This document shows, one piece after another, positions 8,816 to 15,571 of a DNA stretch of 64,000 nucleotides. The translations under genes and the position numbers were made by a program. Source of the stretch: Arcanobacterium wilhelmae (GTDB lineage Bacteria > Actinomycetota > Actinomycetes > Actinomycetales > Actinomycetaceae); NCBI RefSeq assembly GCF_029632765.1, contig NZ_CP121247.1, positions 930,001 through 994,000 on the forward strand. Reading direction: 5' to 3'. Numbering within the stretch: the stretch's first letter is position 1; every line of letters starts with the position of its first letter. The notes beneath the pieces were generated by a model, which did not search any database, had not been told where the DNA came from, and worked only from the letters and a program-made list of their open reading frames with translations.

Positions 8816-9574
8816 ATGAAACCACCATCGCATCCCTCCGGGGCAATGCCTCCGAATGTCACCCCGCCTGCGCATGTTGCCATCGTGATGGATGGAAATG
8901 GGCGTTGGGCGAATGCCCGTGGACTGCCGCGTACCGAGGGGCACAAGGCTGGCGAGCTGTCGCTGATGGAAGTGATCGCTGGATGTATCGAAGCAGGCGT
9001 GAAGGTGTTGTCGGTTTATGCTTTCTCCACGGAGAACTGGAAGAGATCGCCGCGTGAGGTGGCCTTCTTGATGAATTATTCGCGTGATGTGATACGTTCG
9101 CGGCGCTCTGAGCTCAACGATTGGGGCGTGAAGGTCGTGTGGTCAGGGCGCGTCCCGCGCCTATGGAAATCAGTGATCAAGGAGTTGAAGGCTGCCGAGG
9201 AGGTGACCGCCTCGAACTCCACGATGGTACTGAACTTTTGTTGCAACTATGGTGGGCGAGCAGAAATTGCCGACGCGGCTGCAGCTCTCGCTGCCGACGT
9301 CGCGGCTGGCATTGTTCGCCCGAAGGATGTTGATCCTGCGCTTTTAGGCAGGTACATGTACCAGCCGGATCTTCCCGATGTAGATCTTTTTATCCGCAGT
9401 GGCGGAGAACAACGCACATCGAACTTTATGTTGTGGGAAGCGCCGTATGCGGAGTACATGTTCGTCCCGGAGCCATGGCCGGAGTTTGATCGGTTAGTGC
9501 TGTGGCGGTGTATTGAGCAGTTCGGCTCGCGTGAGCGCCGGTTTGGCGGAGCAGAAGATAAAGTTGCGAAATAG
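8816..9574 (+). CDS. uppS: Isoprenyl (undecaprenyl/decaprenyl) diphosphate synthase
   Basis: Cis-prenyltransferase that builds the C50/C55 lipid carrier for peptidoglycan. The 252-residue protein has the catalytic MDGNGRWA motif (Asp26), the RTEGHKAG loop, ENWKR, NYGGRAEI and the C-terminal DLFIRSGGEQRTSNFMLW signature. ATG 8816 lies 9 nt after the recO stop. TAAGCT (8804-8809), which includes the recO stop codon, ends 6 nt before the ATG, so leaderless initiation is possible; a weak GAGAG is the only SD-like string. Chain length cannot be read from sequence alone. Confidence 0.95.
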   Translation: MKPPSHPSGAMPPNVTPPAHVAIVMDGNGRWANARGLPRTEGHKAGELSLMEVIAGCIEAGVKVLSVYAFSTENWKRSPREVAFLMNYSRDVIRSRRSELNDWGVKVVWSGRVPRLWKSVIKELKAAEEVTASNSTMVLNFCCNYGGRAEIADAAAALAADVAAGIVRPKDVDPALLGRYMYQPDLPDVDLFIRSGGEQRTSNFMLWEAPYAEYMFVPEPWPEFDRLVLWRCIEQFGSRERRFGGAEDKVAK

Positions 9575-9576
9575 GA

Positions 9577-9604
9577 ATTGCGCGCTGGCATGCCAGTGCG
9601 CGAT
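9577..9604. terminator. Bidirectional hairpin between uppS and the VIT gene
   Basis: Arms 9577-9588 and 9593-9604 form a 12-bp stem (with two G-T wobbles) around the loop CATG, 3 nt after the uppS stop and between convergent genes. A CCCTCTTTC tract follows on the plus side; the T-run is short. Confidence 0.6.
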
Positions 9605-9622
9605 CCCTCTTTCACGAGAGCA

Positions 9623-10375
9623 TCAGGCTGTTGGCGCGCCCAGCAGGTACCCAACGCCGTAGGTGACCCACATCGCCGCGTTACCCCAGAGGATGTTGCG
9701 GATCACCGCAGGGACGATCGGTGCATTGCCCAAGGATGCCGAGACACCTCCGGTGATCGCGAGTGCGATCGAGACTGCAATCACAGTGACAATCACGGCA
9801 ACCGACACCGGCGAGAGCAAAATGGCGGCCATTGGGATGATGGAGCCGAGGACGAACGCCAGCATGGAGGCGAGCGCTGCGTGCCACGGGTTGGTGAGTT
9901 CATCGGCGTCGAGTCCGTACTCGTAGTGGGCGTGTGCCTCGTATGGGTCGCGTACCGAGAGTTCGCGTGCGATCTTTGCGGCGACAGGCTTGGAGATTCC
10001 GCGCCCGGCAATCATGCCGGCGAGCTTGCGTTCGGCACCTTGCGGGTCGGAGTCGATAAAGACGCGCTGACGTGCGATGGCGGCGCGCTCGGAATCGCGC
10101 TGGGTGGAGACAGAAACATACTCGCCGGCGGCCATCGAGAGTGCGCCAGCACCGACGCCAGCGATTCCGGCTGCGAGGAGAGCGTGTCCGGTGAGAGAGG
10201 CGCCCGCGACACCGGTCACGAGGCCCGCGATGGAGACGATGCCGTCATTCGCGCCGAGGACTCCCGCACGGAGCCAGTTCAGCTTACCGCCGATCGAGGT
10301 GGGCTCGATGACGGGGAAGTCGGTGTTCAGCGGCGCGTCAGTGAATGCTTGCGCTGGAGTATCGATAACTGCCAT
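9623..10375 (-). CDS. VIT/CCC1-family iron-manganese transporter
   Basis: The 250-residue membrane protein belongs to the VIT1/CCC1 family, which exports or sequesters Fe2+/Mn2+. The N-terminal RAGVLGANDGIVSIAGLVTGVAGAS (about 36-60) is the family signature of TM1, followed by a cytosolic acidic/basic metal-binding stretch (about 85-160, EYVSVSTQRDSERAA) and three further membrane segments to the end. ATG 10373-10375 is preceded by AAGGAG on its strand. Two DtxR-like operators lie 55-112 nt upstream, suggesting iron- or manganese-responsive control, consistent with a detoxification or storage role. It converges on uppS and is divergent from the unknown gene at 10579. Confidence 0.88.
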   Translation of the reverse strand: MAVIDTPAQAFTDAPLNTDFPVIEPTSIGGKLNWLRAGVLGANDGIVSIAGLVTGVAGASLTGHALLAAGIAGVGAGALSMAAGEYVSVSTQRDSERAAIARQRVFIDSDPQGAERKLAGMIAGRGISKPVAAKIARELSVRDPYEAHAHYEYGLDADELTNPWHAALASMLAFVLGSIIPMAAILLSPVSVAVIVTVIAVSIALAITGGVSASLGNAPIVPAVIRNILWGNAAMWVTYGVGYLLGAPTA

Positions 10376-10429
10376 GGTTTTCTCCTTCGTTCTGGTTCGA
10401 ATCTACGTCGAAAACCCGCATTCGACTAG

Positions 10430-10448
10430 CAAGGGAAGCCTTACGTTA
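10430..10448. promoter_or_regulatory. DtxR/IdeR-like box 1
   Basis: CAAGGGAAGCCTTACGTTA matches the DtxR/IdeR consensus TWAGGTWAGSCTWACCTWA at 16 of 19 positions. It lies in the divergent region between the VIT-family transporter and the gene at 10579. Confidence 0.6.
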
Positions 10449-10468
10449 TTTTGAATGAGTCAAGTTTC

Positions 10469-10487
10469 TTAGGGTAGCCAAACTGCG
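10469..10487. promoter_or_regulatory. DtxR/IdeR-like box 2
   Basis: TTAGGGTAGCCAAACTGCG matches the same consensus at 13 of 19, with 10 of 11 in the left half. It is centred 39 nt from box 1. A tandem pair next to an iron/manganese transporter makes metal control plausible. Confidence 0.5.
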
Positions 10488-10578
10488 TGATATTTTTCGT
10501 CTCTCGCCGCGTCAGTTCGCGGCTAAACGGCGAAATCGGTTAGTGTGATGGAGTGAAAATTCGCGGAAGGAGAGGCCA

Positions 10579-11097
10579 ATGAAACGTCATGTGATCCTTA
10601 CGCCATTCGCCGAAGCTCAGGTGGTTGCGGCGGTGCTCGCCATGCGCGGTGTTGAGGCTTTTGCTGTCCCGTCTTCTGCAGGCGTGCTCGTGGTGGTGGA
10701 TGAAGATGCTGCCGAGTTTGGTGAGTGGGACATTTCGGAACTCCTCGGAGAGGATCCCGAATCCGCTGAAGGTCGGGAGCCTACTGCCGCGGAGGCGGCT
10801 GCGTCTGCCTTGTCAGAGCTTTCCGACTACGGTGTGGTCGTGATGGTTGCGGAGCTTGGCGACGACGTGGGTTCGGAACCTGGTGTTTCGGGGATGGTGA
10901 AAGCTCATCGGGTGAATGCGGGGGAGCGTGGCGAGGATTTGTCGGCCGGCCAGCTCATCAACAACTTGCCCGATGAAGTTGAGGATCTGCTGATTGGCGC
11001 TGACGTTCGTGCAGTTCCTGACGCCATCGATACAGCGGACCTCGGCCCCACGGAGATTCAGGAAATTCTTGACGCGCTTGGTCGCGGGAATTCTTGA
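10579..11097 (+). CDS. Unknown acidic protein
   Basis: The 172-residue product is acidic and soluble-looking, with no signal peptide or membrane helix. It starts MKRHVILTPFAEAQVVAAVLAMRG and has an acidic middle (about 45-75) and a C-terminal segment rich in Asp and Leu. I do not recognise a family. ATG 10579 has a strong Shine-Dalgarno (AAGGAGAGG). It precedes the SseB-domain gene by 48 nt and the infC operon beyond, so it may belong to the conserved actinobacterial neighbourhood upstream of infC. The DtxR-like boxes are about 90-150 nt upstream and could act on it instead of the VIT gene. Confidence 0.75.
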   Translation: MKRHVILTPFAEAQVVAAVLAMRGVEAFAVPSSAGVLVVVDEDAAEFGEWDISELLGEDPESAEGREPTAAEAAASALSELSDYGVVVMVAELGDDVGSEPGVSGMVKAHRVNAGERGEDLSAGQLINNLPDEVEDLLIGADVRAVPDAIDTADLGPTEIQEILDALGRGNS

Positions 11098-11145
11098 AAT
11101 CGCCGGTTAGCGAATTTGCGATACTCATTTGTGAAAGGTAGGACC

Positions 11146-11853
11146 ATGCCCATTCCTCGCGATCTCACTGGAGGTAATCCCTTCGCCGGTGATGACGGGG
11201 CGCTCGAGCCTGCTCTCGCTTCGGCCTTCGTCACGGACGAAACGCACCGTGCAAAGGAAGTGGTGCTCTCGCTCGGCCGCGTACTCATCCCTGTGTTGCC
11301 ACACGAGCATCCTGGTCGCGACGAGCTGGGGAAAGTCGTTGAGCACGAGAAAATTACTGTGAATGCGTGCGGTACCGAAGACGAGTCGCTCGTGAAGGTG
11401 CCGTTCCCTGGTGGCAGGGATTCTCTCGCGGTCTTTTCATCTGCTGAGGCGATGCGAATGTGGAACCCGCAGGCGCGTCCGGTGCCGGCGAAAATCATGA
11501 CGGTTGCCTCTGAAACGCTTCGTCTTGAAATTGGGTTGATCACTCTCGATCCAGGCCTGCCGAGCCAGACGTGGATCGGCCGTAGCGCCGTCGTCGCTCT
11601 CGCAACACGCACGCCGTGGCGCGCGCCGTGGGAGGATCAGCGGATCGCGGATGAATTAAATGCCGGGCTGGGTGGCGAGGCGGTCGTCACGTTGAAGCCG
11701 TCTGCCGCTGGGGCTACCGTTGTCGAACTTGCCGTCGGTACGGTCAGCCGCGACGACGCCATGGTGGCGATCGCGTCCGTGACCTCCCTGATGGAGAACA
11801 ACGAGTACGTCAAGGCGCGTTTGGACGCCGTGGAGATACGTCCTGTCGCCTGA
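11146..11853 (+). CDS. SseB-family protein
   Basis: The 235-residue protein has an SseB-type N-terminal domain (about 15-130, with FVPV-like LIPVLPHE, FSSAEAMRMW and the following LRLEIGLITLDPG segment), a fold found in many actinobacterial proteins of unknown function. ATG 11146 follows AAAGGTAGGA; the frame extends to 11116, but that start lacks a ribosome site. An SseB-like gene upstream of infC is common in Actinobacteria, which suggests a conserved but unexplained link with translation. Confidence 0.75.
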   Translation: MPIPRDLTGGNPFAGDDGALEPALASAFVTDETHRAKEVVLSLGRVLIPVLPHEHPGRDELGKVVEHEKITVNACGTEDESLVKVPFPGGRDSLAVFSSAEAMRMWNPQARPVPAKIMTVASETLRLEIGLITLDPGLPSQTWIGRSAVVALATRTPWRAPWEDQRIADELNAGLGGEAVVTLKPSAAGATVVELAVGTVSRDDAMVAIASVTSLMENNEYVKARLDAVEIRPVA

Positions 11854-11865
11854 CGTGTGCAATGT

Positions 11866-11879
11866 CACCGACGTCGGTG
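11866..11879. promoter_or_regulatory. 14-bp perfect palindrome upstream of infC
   Basis: CACCGACGTCGGTG is perfectly self-complementary, 12 nt after the SseB-gene stop and about 35 nt upstream of the infC -10 box. No T-run follows, so an operator is as likely as a terminator. No known regulator is assigned. Confidence 0.35.
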
Positions 11880-11914
11880 GGCTGGTGTGCGTGGAGAGGC
11901 GCGGCGCTCAGTGG

Positions 11915-12061
11915 TAAACTCTTTTCCGACCGACCGGCAGATTGCCGGAACGCAAGCGGAGCAATCCCACCTGGATCCCCAAGGGATCGGGTTTCACAAA
12001 ACGGCGCTCATGCCGTTGCCCTTGTGAACTCCGTGCGCATTCGGAACGGAGTAGAGGAGCA
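11915..12061 (+). promoter_or_regulatory. infC promoter -10 and structured mRNA leader
   Basis: A TAAACT hexamer (11915-11920) is followed by about 135 nt of non-coding leader with four consecutive hairpins: 11934-11939/11943-11948 (CCGGCA/TGCCGG), 11974-11979/11983-11988 (GATCCC/GGGATC), 12000-12005/12012-12017 inside an outer CACAA/TTGTG stem (11996-12000/12022-12026), and 12028-12034/12046-12052 (ACTCCGT/ACGGAGT). The last ends one base before the Shine-Dalgarno. L20- or IF3-dependent autoregulation of infC-rpmI-rplT leaders is known in other bacteria; the mechanism here is inferred. Confidence 0.6.
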
Positions 12062-12703
12062 ATTATTAACGAGCCAAGAATCAACGATCGTATTCGCGTA
12101 CGTGAGGTCCGTCTTGTCGGTCCTGCGGGTGAGCAGGTCGGAGTGGTTCGCGTCGAAGACGCGCTGCGTCTGGCCGCTGAAGCGAACCTCGATCTAGTTG
12201 AGGTGGCGCCGAACGCTAATCCTCCTGTCGCGAAGCTCATGGACTACGGCAAGTACAAGTACGAAGCCGCCCAGAAGGCTCGCGATGCGCGCCGTAACCA
12301 GGCGAACACCCAGATTAAGGAAATTCGCCTCGGCCTGAAGATCGATTCGCACGATTATGAGACCAAACTCAAGCACGCCAACAAGTTCCTTGATGGTGGC
12401 GACAAGGTCAAGGTCCAGTTGCGATTCCGTGGCCGCGAGCAGTCGCGCCCGGAGGTCGGCCTGAAGCTGATGCAGAAGGTCGCCGAGGATCTGAAGGACA
12501 ACTCCACATTGGAGTCGGCGCCGCGCGTTGATGGTCGCAACATGGTGATGGTCCTGGCCCCGCTGAAGAAGAAGTCTGAAGCGAAGTCGGATCAGCGCCG
12601 TCGTCGTGAAGCCGAGCGTGATCACCGCAAGGCTGAAGAAGCGCGCCGCACCGAGAAGAATGCGCAGCGAGTCGCCGCTAAGAGCGAATCGGACGAGAAG
12701 TAG
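12062..12703 (+). CDS. infC: Translation initiation factor IF-3 (AUU start)
   Basis: IF-3 binds the 30S subunit and proofreads start-codon selection. The product of about 213 residues has the N-domain ([28 protein letters not shown]) and C-domain ([33 protein letters not shown]), plus a longer basic C-terminal tail ([22 protein letters not shown]) than in most bacteria. No ATG or GTG suits the start: two consecutive ATT codons (12062, 12065) follow GAGGAG (12054-12059). Use of AUU is the classic IF-3 feature that lets it repress its own translation. The first ATT fits family length; the second has better SD spacing. An open frame to 11942 runs through the leader and is spurious. Confidence 0.93.
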   Translation: MINEPRINDRIRVREVRLVGPAGEQVGVVRVEDALRLAAEANLDLVEVAPNANPPVAKLMDYGKYKYEAAQKARDARRNQANTQIKEIRLGLKIDSHDYETKLKHANKFLDGGDKVKVQLRFRGREQSRPEVGLKLMQKVAEDLKDNSTLESAPRVDGRNMVMVLAPLKKKSEAKSDQRRRREAERDHRKAEEARRTEKNAQRVAAKSESDEK

Positions 12704-12742
12704 AAAACAATCCCCCACGGGATCGAAAAGAAGGGGCACATC

Positions 12743-12937
12743 ATGCCGAAGATGAAGACTCACTCGGGTACCAAGAAGCGTATCCGCGTTACCGGTAAGG
12801 GCAAGCTCATGCGTGAGCAGGCTGGCAAGCGCCACCTCCTCGAGCACAAGTCCTCGCGTCGCACCCGCCGCCTGTCCTCGGACCAGCCGGTTGCGCGCGC
12901 AGACGTCAAGATGATGAAGAAGCTGCTCGGCCGCTGA
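12743..12937 (+). CDS. rpmI: 50S ribosomal protein L35
   Basis: The 64-residue, highly basic protein begins [22 protein letters not shown], the standard L35 N-terminus, and has the [14 protein letters not shown] segment. It is full length for the family, lies 39 nt after infC, and is followed 21 nt later by rplT, the universal infC-rpmI-rplT operon. AAGGGG precedes the ATG. Confidence 0.98.
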   Translation: MPKMKTHSGTKKRIRVTGKGKLMREQAGKRHLLEHKSSRRTRRLSSDQPVARADVKMMKKLLGR

Positions 12938-12958
12938 AGGTAGAAGGAGAAATATACT

Positions 12959-13339
12959 ATGGCACGCGTCAAGAACGCCGTTAACGCTAAGAAGAAGCGT
13001 CGTACCACCCTCGATCGCGCCTCGGGTTACCGCGGTCAGCGTTCGCGCCTTTACCGTAAGGCCAAGGAGCAGGTCACTCACTCGTTCGTCTACAACTACC
13101 GCGATCGTAAGGTCCGCAAGAACGAGTTCCGTAAGCTCTGGATTGCTCGTATCAACGCTGGCGCACGCGCTAACGGGATGACTTACAACCGTCTCATCCA
13201 GGGTCTTCGCCTGGCTGAGCTCGAGATTGACCGCCGCATGCTCGCTGAGCTCGCTGTGAACGATCCGGCCGCTTTCGCTGCGGTTGTGGAGAAGGCCCGC
13301 AAGGCTCTCCCGGCCGATGTGAACGCTCCGGTTGCCTGA
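12959..13339 (+). CDS. rplT: 50S ribosomal protein L20
   Basis: The 126-residue basic protein ([16 protein letters not shown] start, [44 protein letters not shown]) is a full-length L20, an early 50S assembly protein that binds 23S domain II and in several bacteria represses its own operon by binding the mRNA leader. AAGGAGAAA precedes the ATG. A strong rho-independent terminator follows 12 nt after the stop. Confidence 0.98.
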   Translation: MARVKNAVNAKKKRRTTLDRASGYRGQRSRLYRKAKEQVTHSFVYNYRDRKVRKNEFRKLWIARINAGARANGMTYNRLIQGLRLAELEIDRRMLAELAVNDPAAFAAVVEKARKALPADVNAPVA

Positions 13340-13351
13340 ATTGAGGCTTGA

Positions 13352-13388
13352 AATGAGGCGCACGCCGTTTGGCGTGCGCCTCATTTTT
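13352..13388 (+). terminator. Rho-independent terminator of infC-rpmI-rplT
   Basis: A 15-bp perfect stem (13352-13366 with 13371-13385) around the loop GTTT runs into a T-tract ending at 13388. Confidence 0.92.
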
Positions 13389-13526
13389 TGATGCCCTTTG
13401 GAGTCGTCGAGGGGGCACGTGAGGGTAACTGGGCGTCGGCGTCGTGAGGTTTGTGATTGCGGCGTTCCTCCGTTGCTGGGAACAACCCCACAGCAGTGCG
13501 AGGATATTGTTGAGTTGCTCAGCCGC

Positions 13527-13532
13527 TAAGAT
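13527..13532 (+). promoter_or_regulatory. -10 hexamer near rRNA methyltransferase start
   Basis: TAAGAT ends 7 nt before ATG 13540. A GGAG lies in the gap but only 3 nt from the ATG, too close for a normal Shine-Dalgarno, so leaderless initiation is the likelier reading. Confidence 0.4.
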
Positions 13533-13539
13533 GGAGCAC

Positions 13540-14391
13540 ATGCGCAATACGATTGATCGAATGACGGGCCAATTGAAGAAAGTTGCGGGTCTATACTCGC
13601 GCAACGCTCGGCGAAAGTGGGAGCGCGCGGTTGTTGAAGGTCCGCAGGCGGTCCGTGAGGTACTGTCATCCGCGCCGGAGCTCATTCGTGATGTCTACGC
13701 CACTGATGAGGCGCTCGCTTCACACCCAGATGTTGATTCGTTACTGCGCGCAGTTGATCCATTTACCCACATGTTGCCGCGAGATTTGTTTGAGCAGCTC
13801 ACTACCACGGCGCAGGGCATACTCGCAGTGATCGACATCCCTGACGAAGTTCCCTTCGATTCACTGATGGCCGATTCGCCGAATCTGATCGTCTGCGCTG
13901 TGCAGTTGTCGGATCCCGGCAATTTGGGAACGATTGTGCGTAGCGCAGATGCGGCCGGCGCCGATGCCGTGATCCTCGGGCAGGGTAGCGTCGAGGCGAT
14001 GAACCCGAAGGTGATTCGCTCCACTGCCGGCTCGTTGTTCCATCTTCCGATTCTTGAGGAAGAAGACGTGCCGAGCGTGGTTGAGCGGGTAAAGGCCGCG
14101 GGTATGCAGGTCTTGCTCGCCGACGGCGGTGGTGATGTCGATCTTGTTGATCTTCAACACGCGGCCGTTATGGGAGCGTTGAAAGGCGAAGCACCAGAAG
14201 GGATTGACCTGCGCCGCCCAACATTGTGGCTTGTCGGGAACGAGGCGCACGGCTTTACCGTGGCGCAGCGTGCGCTTGCTGATGCTGTAGTTTCTGTCCC
14301 GATGTGGGGTGGCTCAGAATCATTGAATGTTGCCATGGCAACGACGCTGTGCCTCTATGCTTCGGCGTCGGCGCAACGGTGCGCCAACTAG
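13540..14391 (+). CDS. TrmH/SpoU-family RNA 2'-O-methyltransferase
   Basis: SPOUT methyltransferase acting on rRNA or tRNA ribose. The 283-residue protein has an N-terminal substrate-binding domain (GLYSRNARRKWERAVVEGPQAVREVL, about 15-40) and the C-terminal knotted domain with SDPGNLGTIVRSADAAGADAVIL (about 124-146), LWLVGNEAHGF (about 226-236) and SVPMWGGSESLNVAMATTL. This matches the rRNA-methylating TsnR/RlmB-like clade that commonly lies between rplT and pheS in Actinobacteria. I place the start at ATG 13540; ATG 13531 and 13561 are also in frame. Confidence 0.88.
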   Translation: MRNTIDRMTGQLKKVAGLYSRNARRKWERAVVEGPQAVREVLSSAPELIRDVYATDEALASHPDVDSLLRAVDPFTHMLPRDLFEQLTTTAQGILAVIDIPDEVPFDSLMADSPNLIVCAVQLSDPGNLGTIVRSADAAGADAVILGQGSVEAMNPKVIRSTAGSLFHLPILEEEDVPSVVERVKAAGMQVLLADGGGDVDLVDLQHAAVMGALKGEAPEGIDLRRPTLWLVGNEAHGFTVAQRALADAVVSVPMWGGSESLNVAMATTLCLYASASAQRCAN

Positions 14392-14442
14392 ATTTCTGTC
14401 CGTGCCCAGCAATCGGCCGTCCCACATCGGCCGCAAAGCGTC

Positions 14443-14448
14443 TAGAAT
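14443..14448 (+). promoter_or_regulatory. Possible pheST promoter -10
   Basis: TAGAAT lies 45 nt upstream of the pheS start with no recognisable -35 box. No phenylalanine-rich leader peptide or T-box is visible in the 102-nt gap. Confidence 0.35.
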
Positions 14449-14493
14449 GGTGGGGTATGCGCATTATCCATTTGCGAATAGTGAAAGGTCACC

Positions 14494-15570
14494 ATGGATC
14501 TCAGTCCACTCGATGAGGCCGGTATCGGGGCCGCAGTTGCCGCTGCGAAGGAAGCTTTTGCGGCAGCGACGTCGCTGGAGGAGCTGAAGGCGGCGCGCCT
14601 GGCTCACTCGGGCGATAACGCCCCGATCACCGCTGCGAATATGCAAATCCGCAATCTTGACAAGGCGGATAAGCCAACCGCCGGCAAGCTGATGGGAGGT
14701 GCGCGCAAAGAGATCCAGGCCGCTCTTGCCGTGGCGACAGCTCGTCTCGAGGCCGAGGCCGAGGAGCGCATGTTGGCCGACGAGACGGTCGATGTGACGA
14801 TGCCGACCCGCCGTGCGCCGCTTGGAGCTCGCCACCCACTGACGGTGCTCGTTGAGGATATCGCTGATTTCTTCGTCGGCATGGGCTGGGAGATCGCGGA
14901 GGGCCCTGAGCTTGAACACGAGTGGTTCAACTTTGATTCGCTGAACTTCGGCCCGGATCATCCGGCGCGCCAGATGCAGGATACGTTCTATGTTGCGGGC
15001 GCTCAGCAGGTGGGGCAGCAGGAGATTGATGAGGCTCACGGCCTTGTGTTGCGTACCCACACCTCTCCCGTGCAGTCGCATGTGATGCTTGATCGCGGTG
15101 TGCCGCTCTACATTGCGTGCCCGGGCAAAGTGTTCCGTACCGATGCTCTCGATTCCACGCACACTCCCGTCTTCCATCAAGTTGAGGGTTTGGCGGTTGA
15201 TAAGGGGCTCACGATGGAGCACCTGAAGGGTACACTCGATCACTTCGCACGGTCGATGTTCGGCCCAGAGGCGAAGACTCGCCTGCGCCCGTCCTATTTC
15301 CCCTTCACGGAGCCGAGCGCCGAGATGGACCTGTGGTTCCCTCAGAAGAAGGGTGGCCCGGGCTGGATCGAGTGGGGCGGCTGTGGAATGGTGAACCCGG
15401 AAGTTCTTCGTAACTCGGGTATCGATCCAGATGTCTACACCGGCTTTGCTTTCGGCATGGGCATTGAGCGTACGCTCATGCTTCGCCATGGAATTGCAGA
15501 TATGCGCGATATGGTGGAAGGCGATGTTCGTTTCTCCGCGCAGTTCGGCACGACGGGAAGGGGCCACTGA
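14494..15570 (+). CDS. pheS: Phenylalanyl-tRNA synthetase alpha subunit
   Basis: Catalytic subunit of the (alpha-beta)2 enzyme that charges tRNA-Phe. The 358-residue protein has the N-terminal coiled coil (1-90) and class II motifs: [28 protein letters not shown] (motif 1 region, about 111-138), [23 protein letters not shown] (motif 2, about 212-234) and [18 protein letters not shown] (motif 3, about 316-333). ATG 14494 follows GAAAGG. pheT begins 1 nt after its stop. Confidence 0.98.
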   Translation: MDLSPLDEAGIGAAVAAAKEAFAAATSLEELKAARLAHSGDNAPITAANMQIRNLDKADKPTAGKLMGGARKEIQAALAVATARLEAEAEERMLADETVDVTMPTRRAPLGARHPLTVLVEDIADFFVGMGWEIAEGPELEHEWFNFDSLNFGPDHPARQMQDTFYVAGAQQVGQQEIDEAHGLVLRTHTSPVQSHVMLDRGVPLYIACPGKVFRTDALDSTHTPVFHQVEGLAVDKGLTMEHLKGTLDHFARSMFGPEAKTRLRPSYFPFTEPSAEMDLWFPQKKGGPGWIEWGGCGMVNPEVLRNSGIDPDVYTGFAFGMGIERTLMLRHGIADMRDMVEGDVRFSAQFGTTGRGH

Positions 15571-15571
15571 G

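Noticed and set aside
9578..10429. Plus-strand frame over the VIT gene encoding a Cys/Asp/Gly-rich protein
   Set aside because: It is the antisense of a clear membrane transporter and has no ribosome site or homology.
11942..12061. N-terminal extension of IF-3 beginning at ATG 11942
   Set aside because: The extension runs through the hairpin leader, lacks a ribosome site, and family homology starts only at the ATT codons.
14457..14516. Short frame before pheS as an attenuator leader peptide
   Set aside because: It contains no phenylalanine codons and no terminator/antiterminator pair follows.
15431..15571. pheT extended into pheS
   Set aside because: The extra residues lie in the shadow of pheS motif 3; MPFVPIDWLKEHV at 15572 is the normal PheT start.
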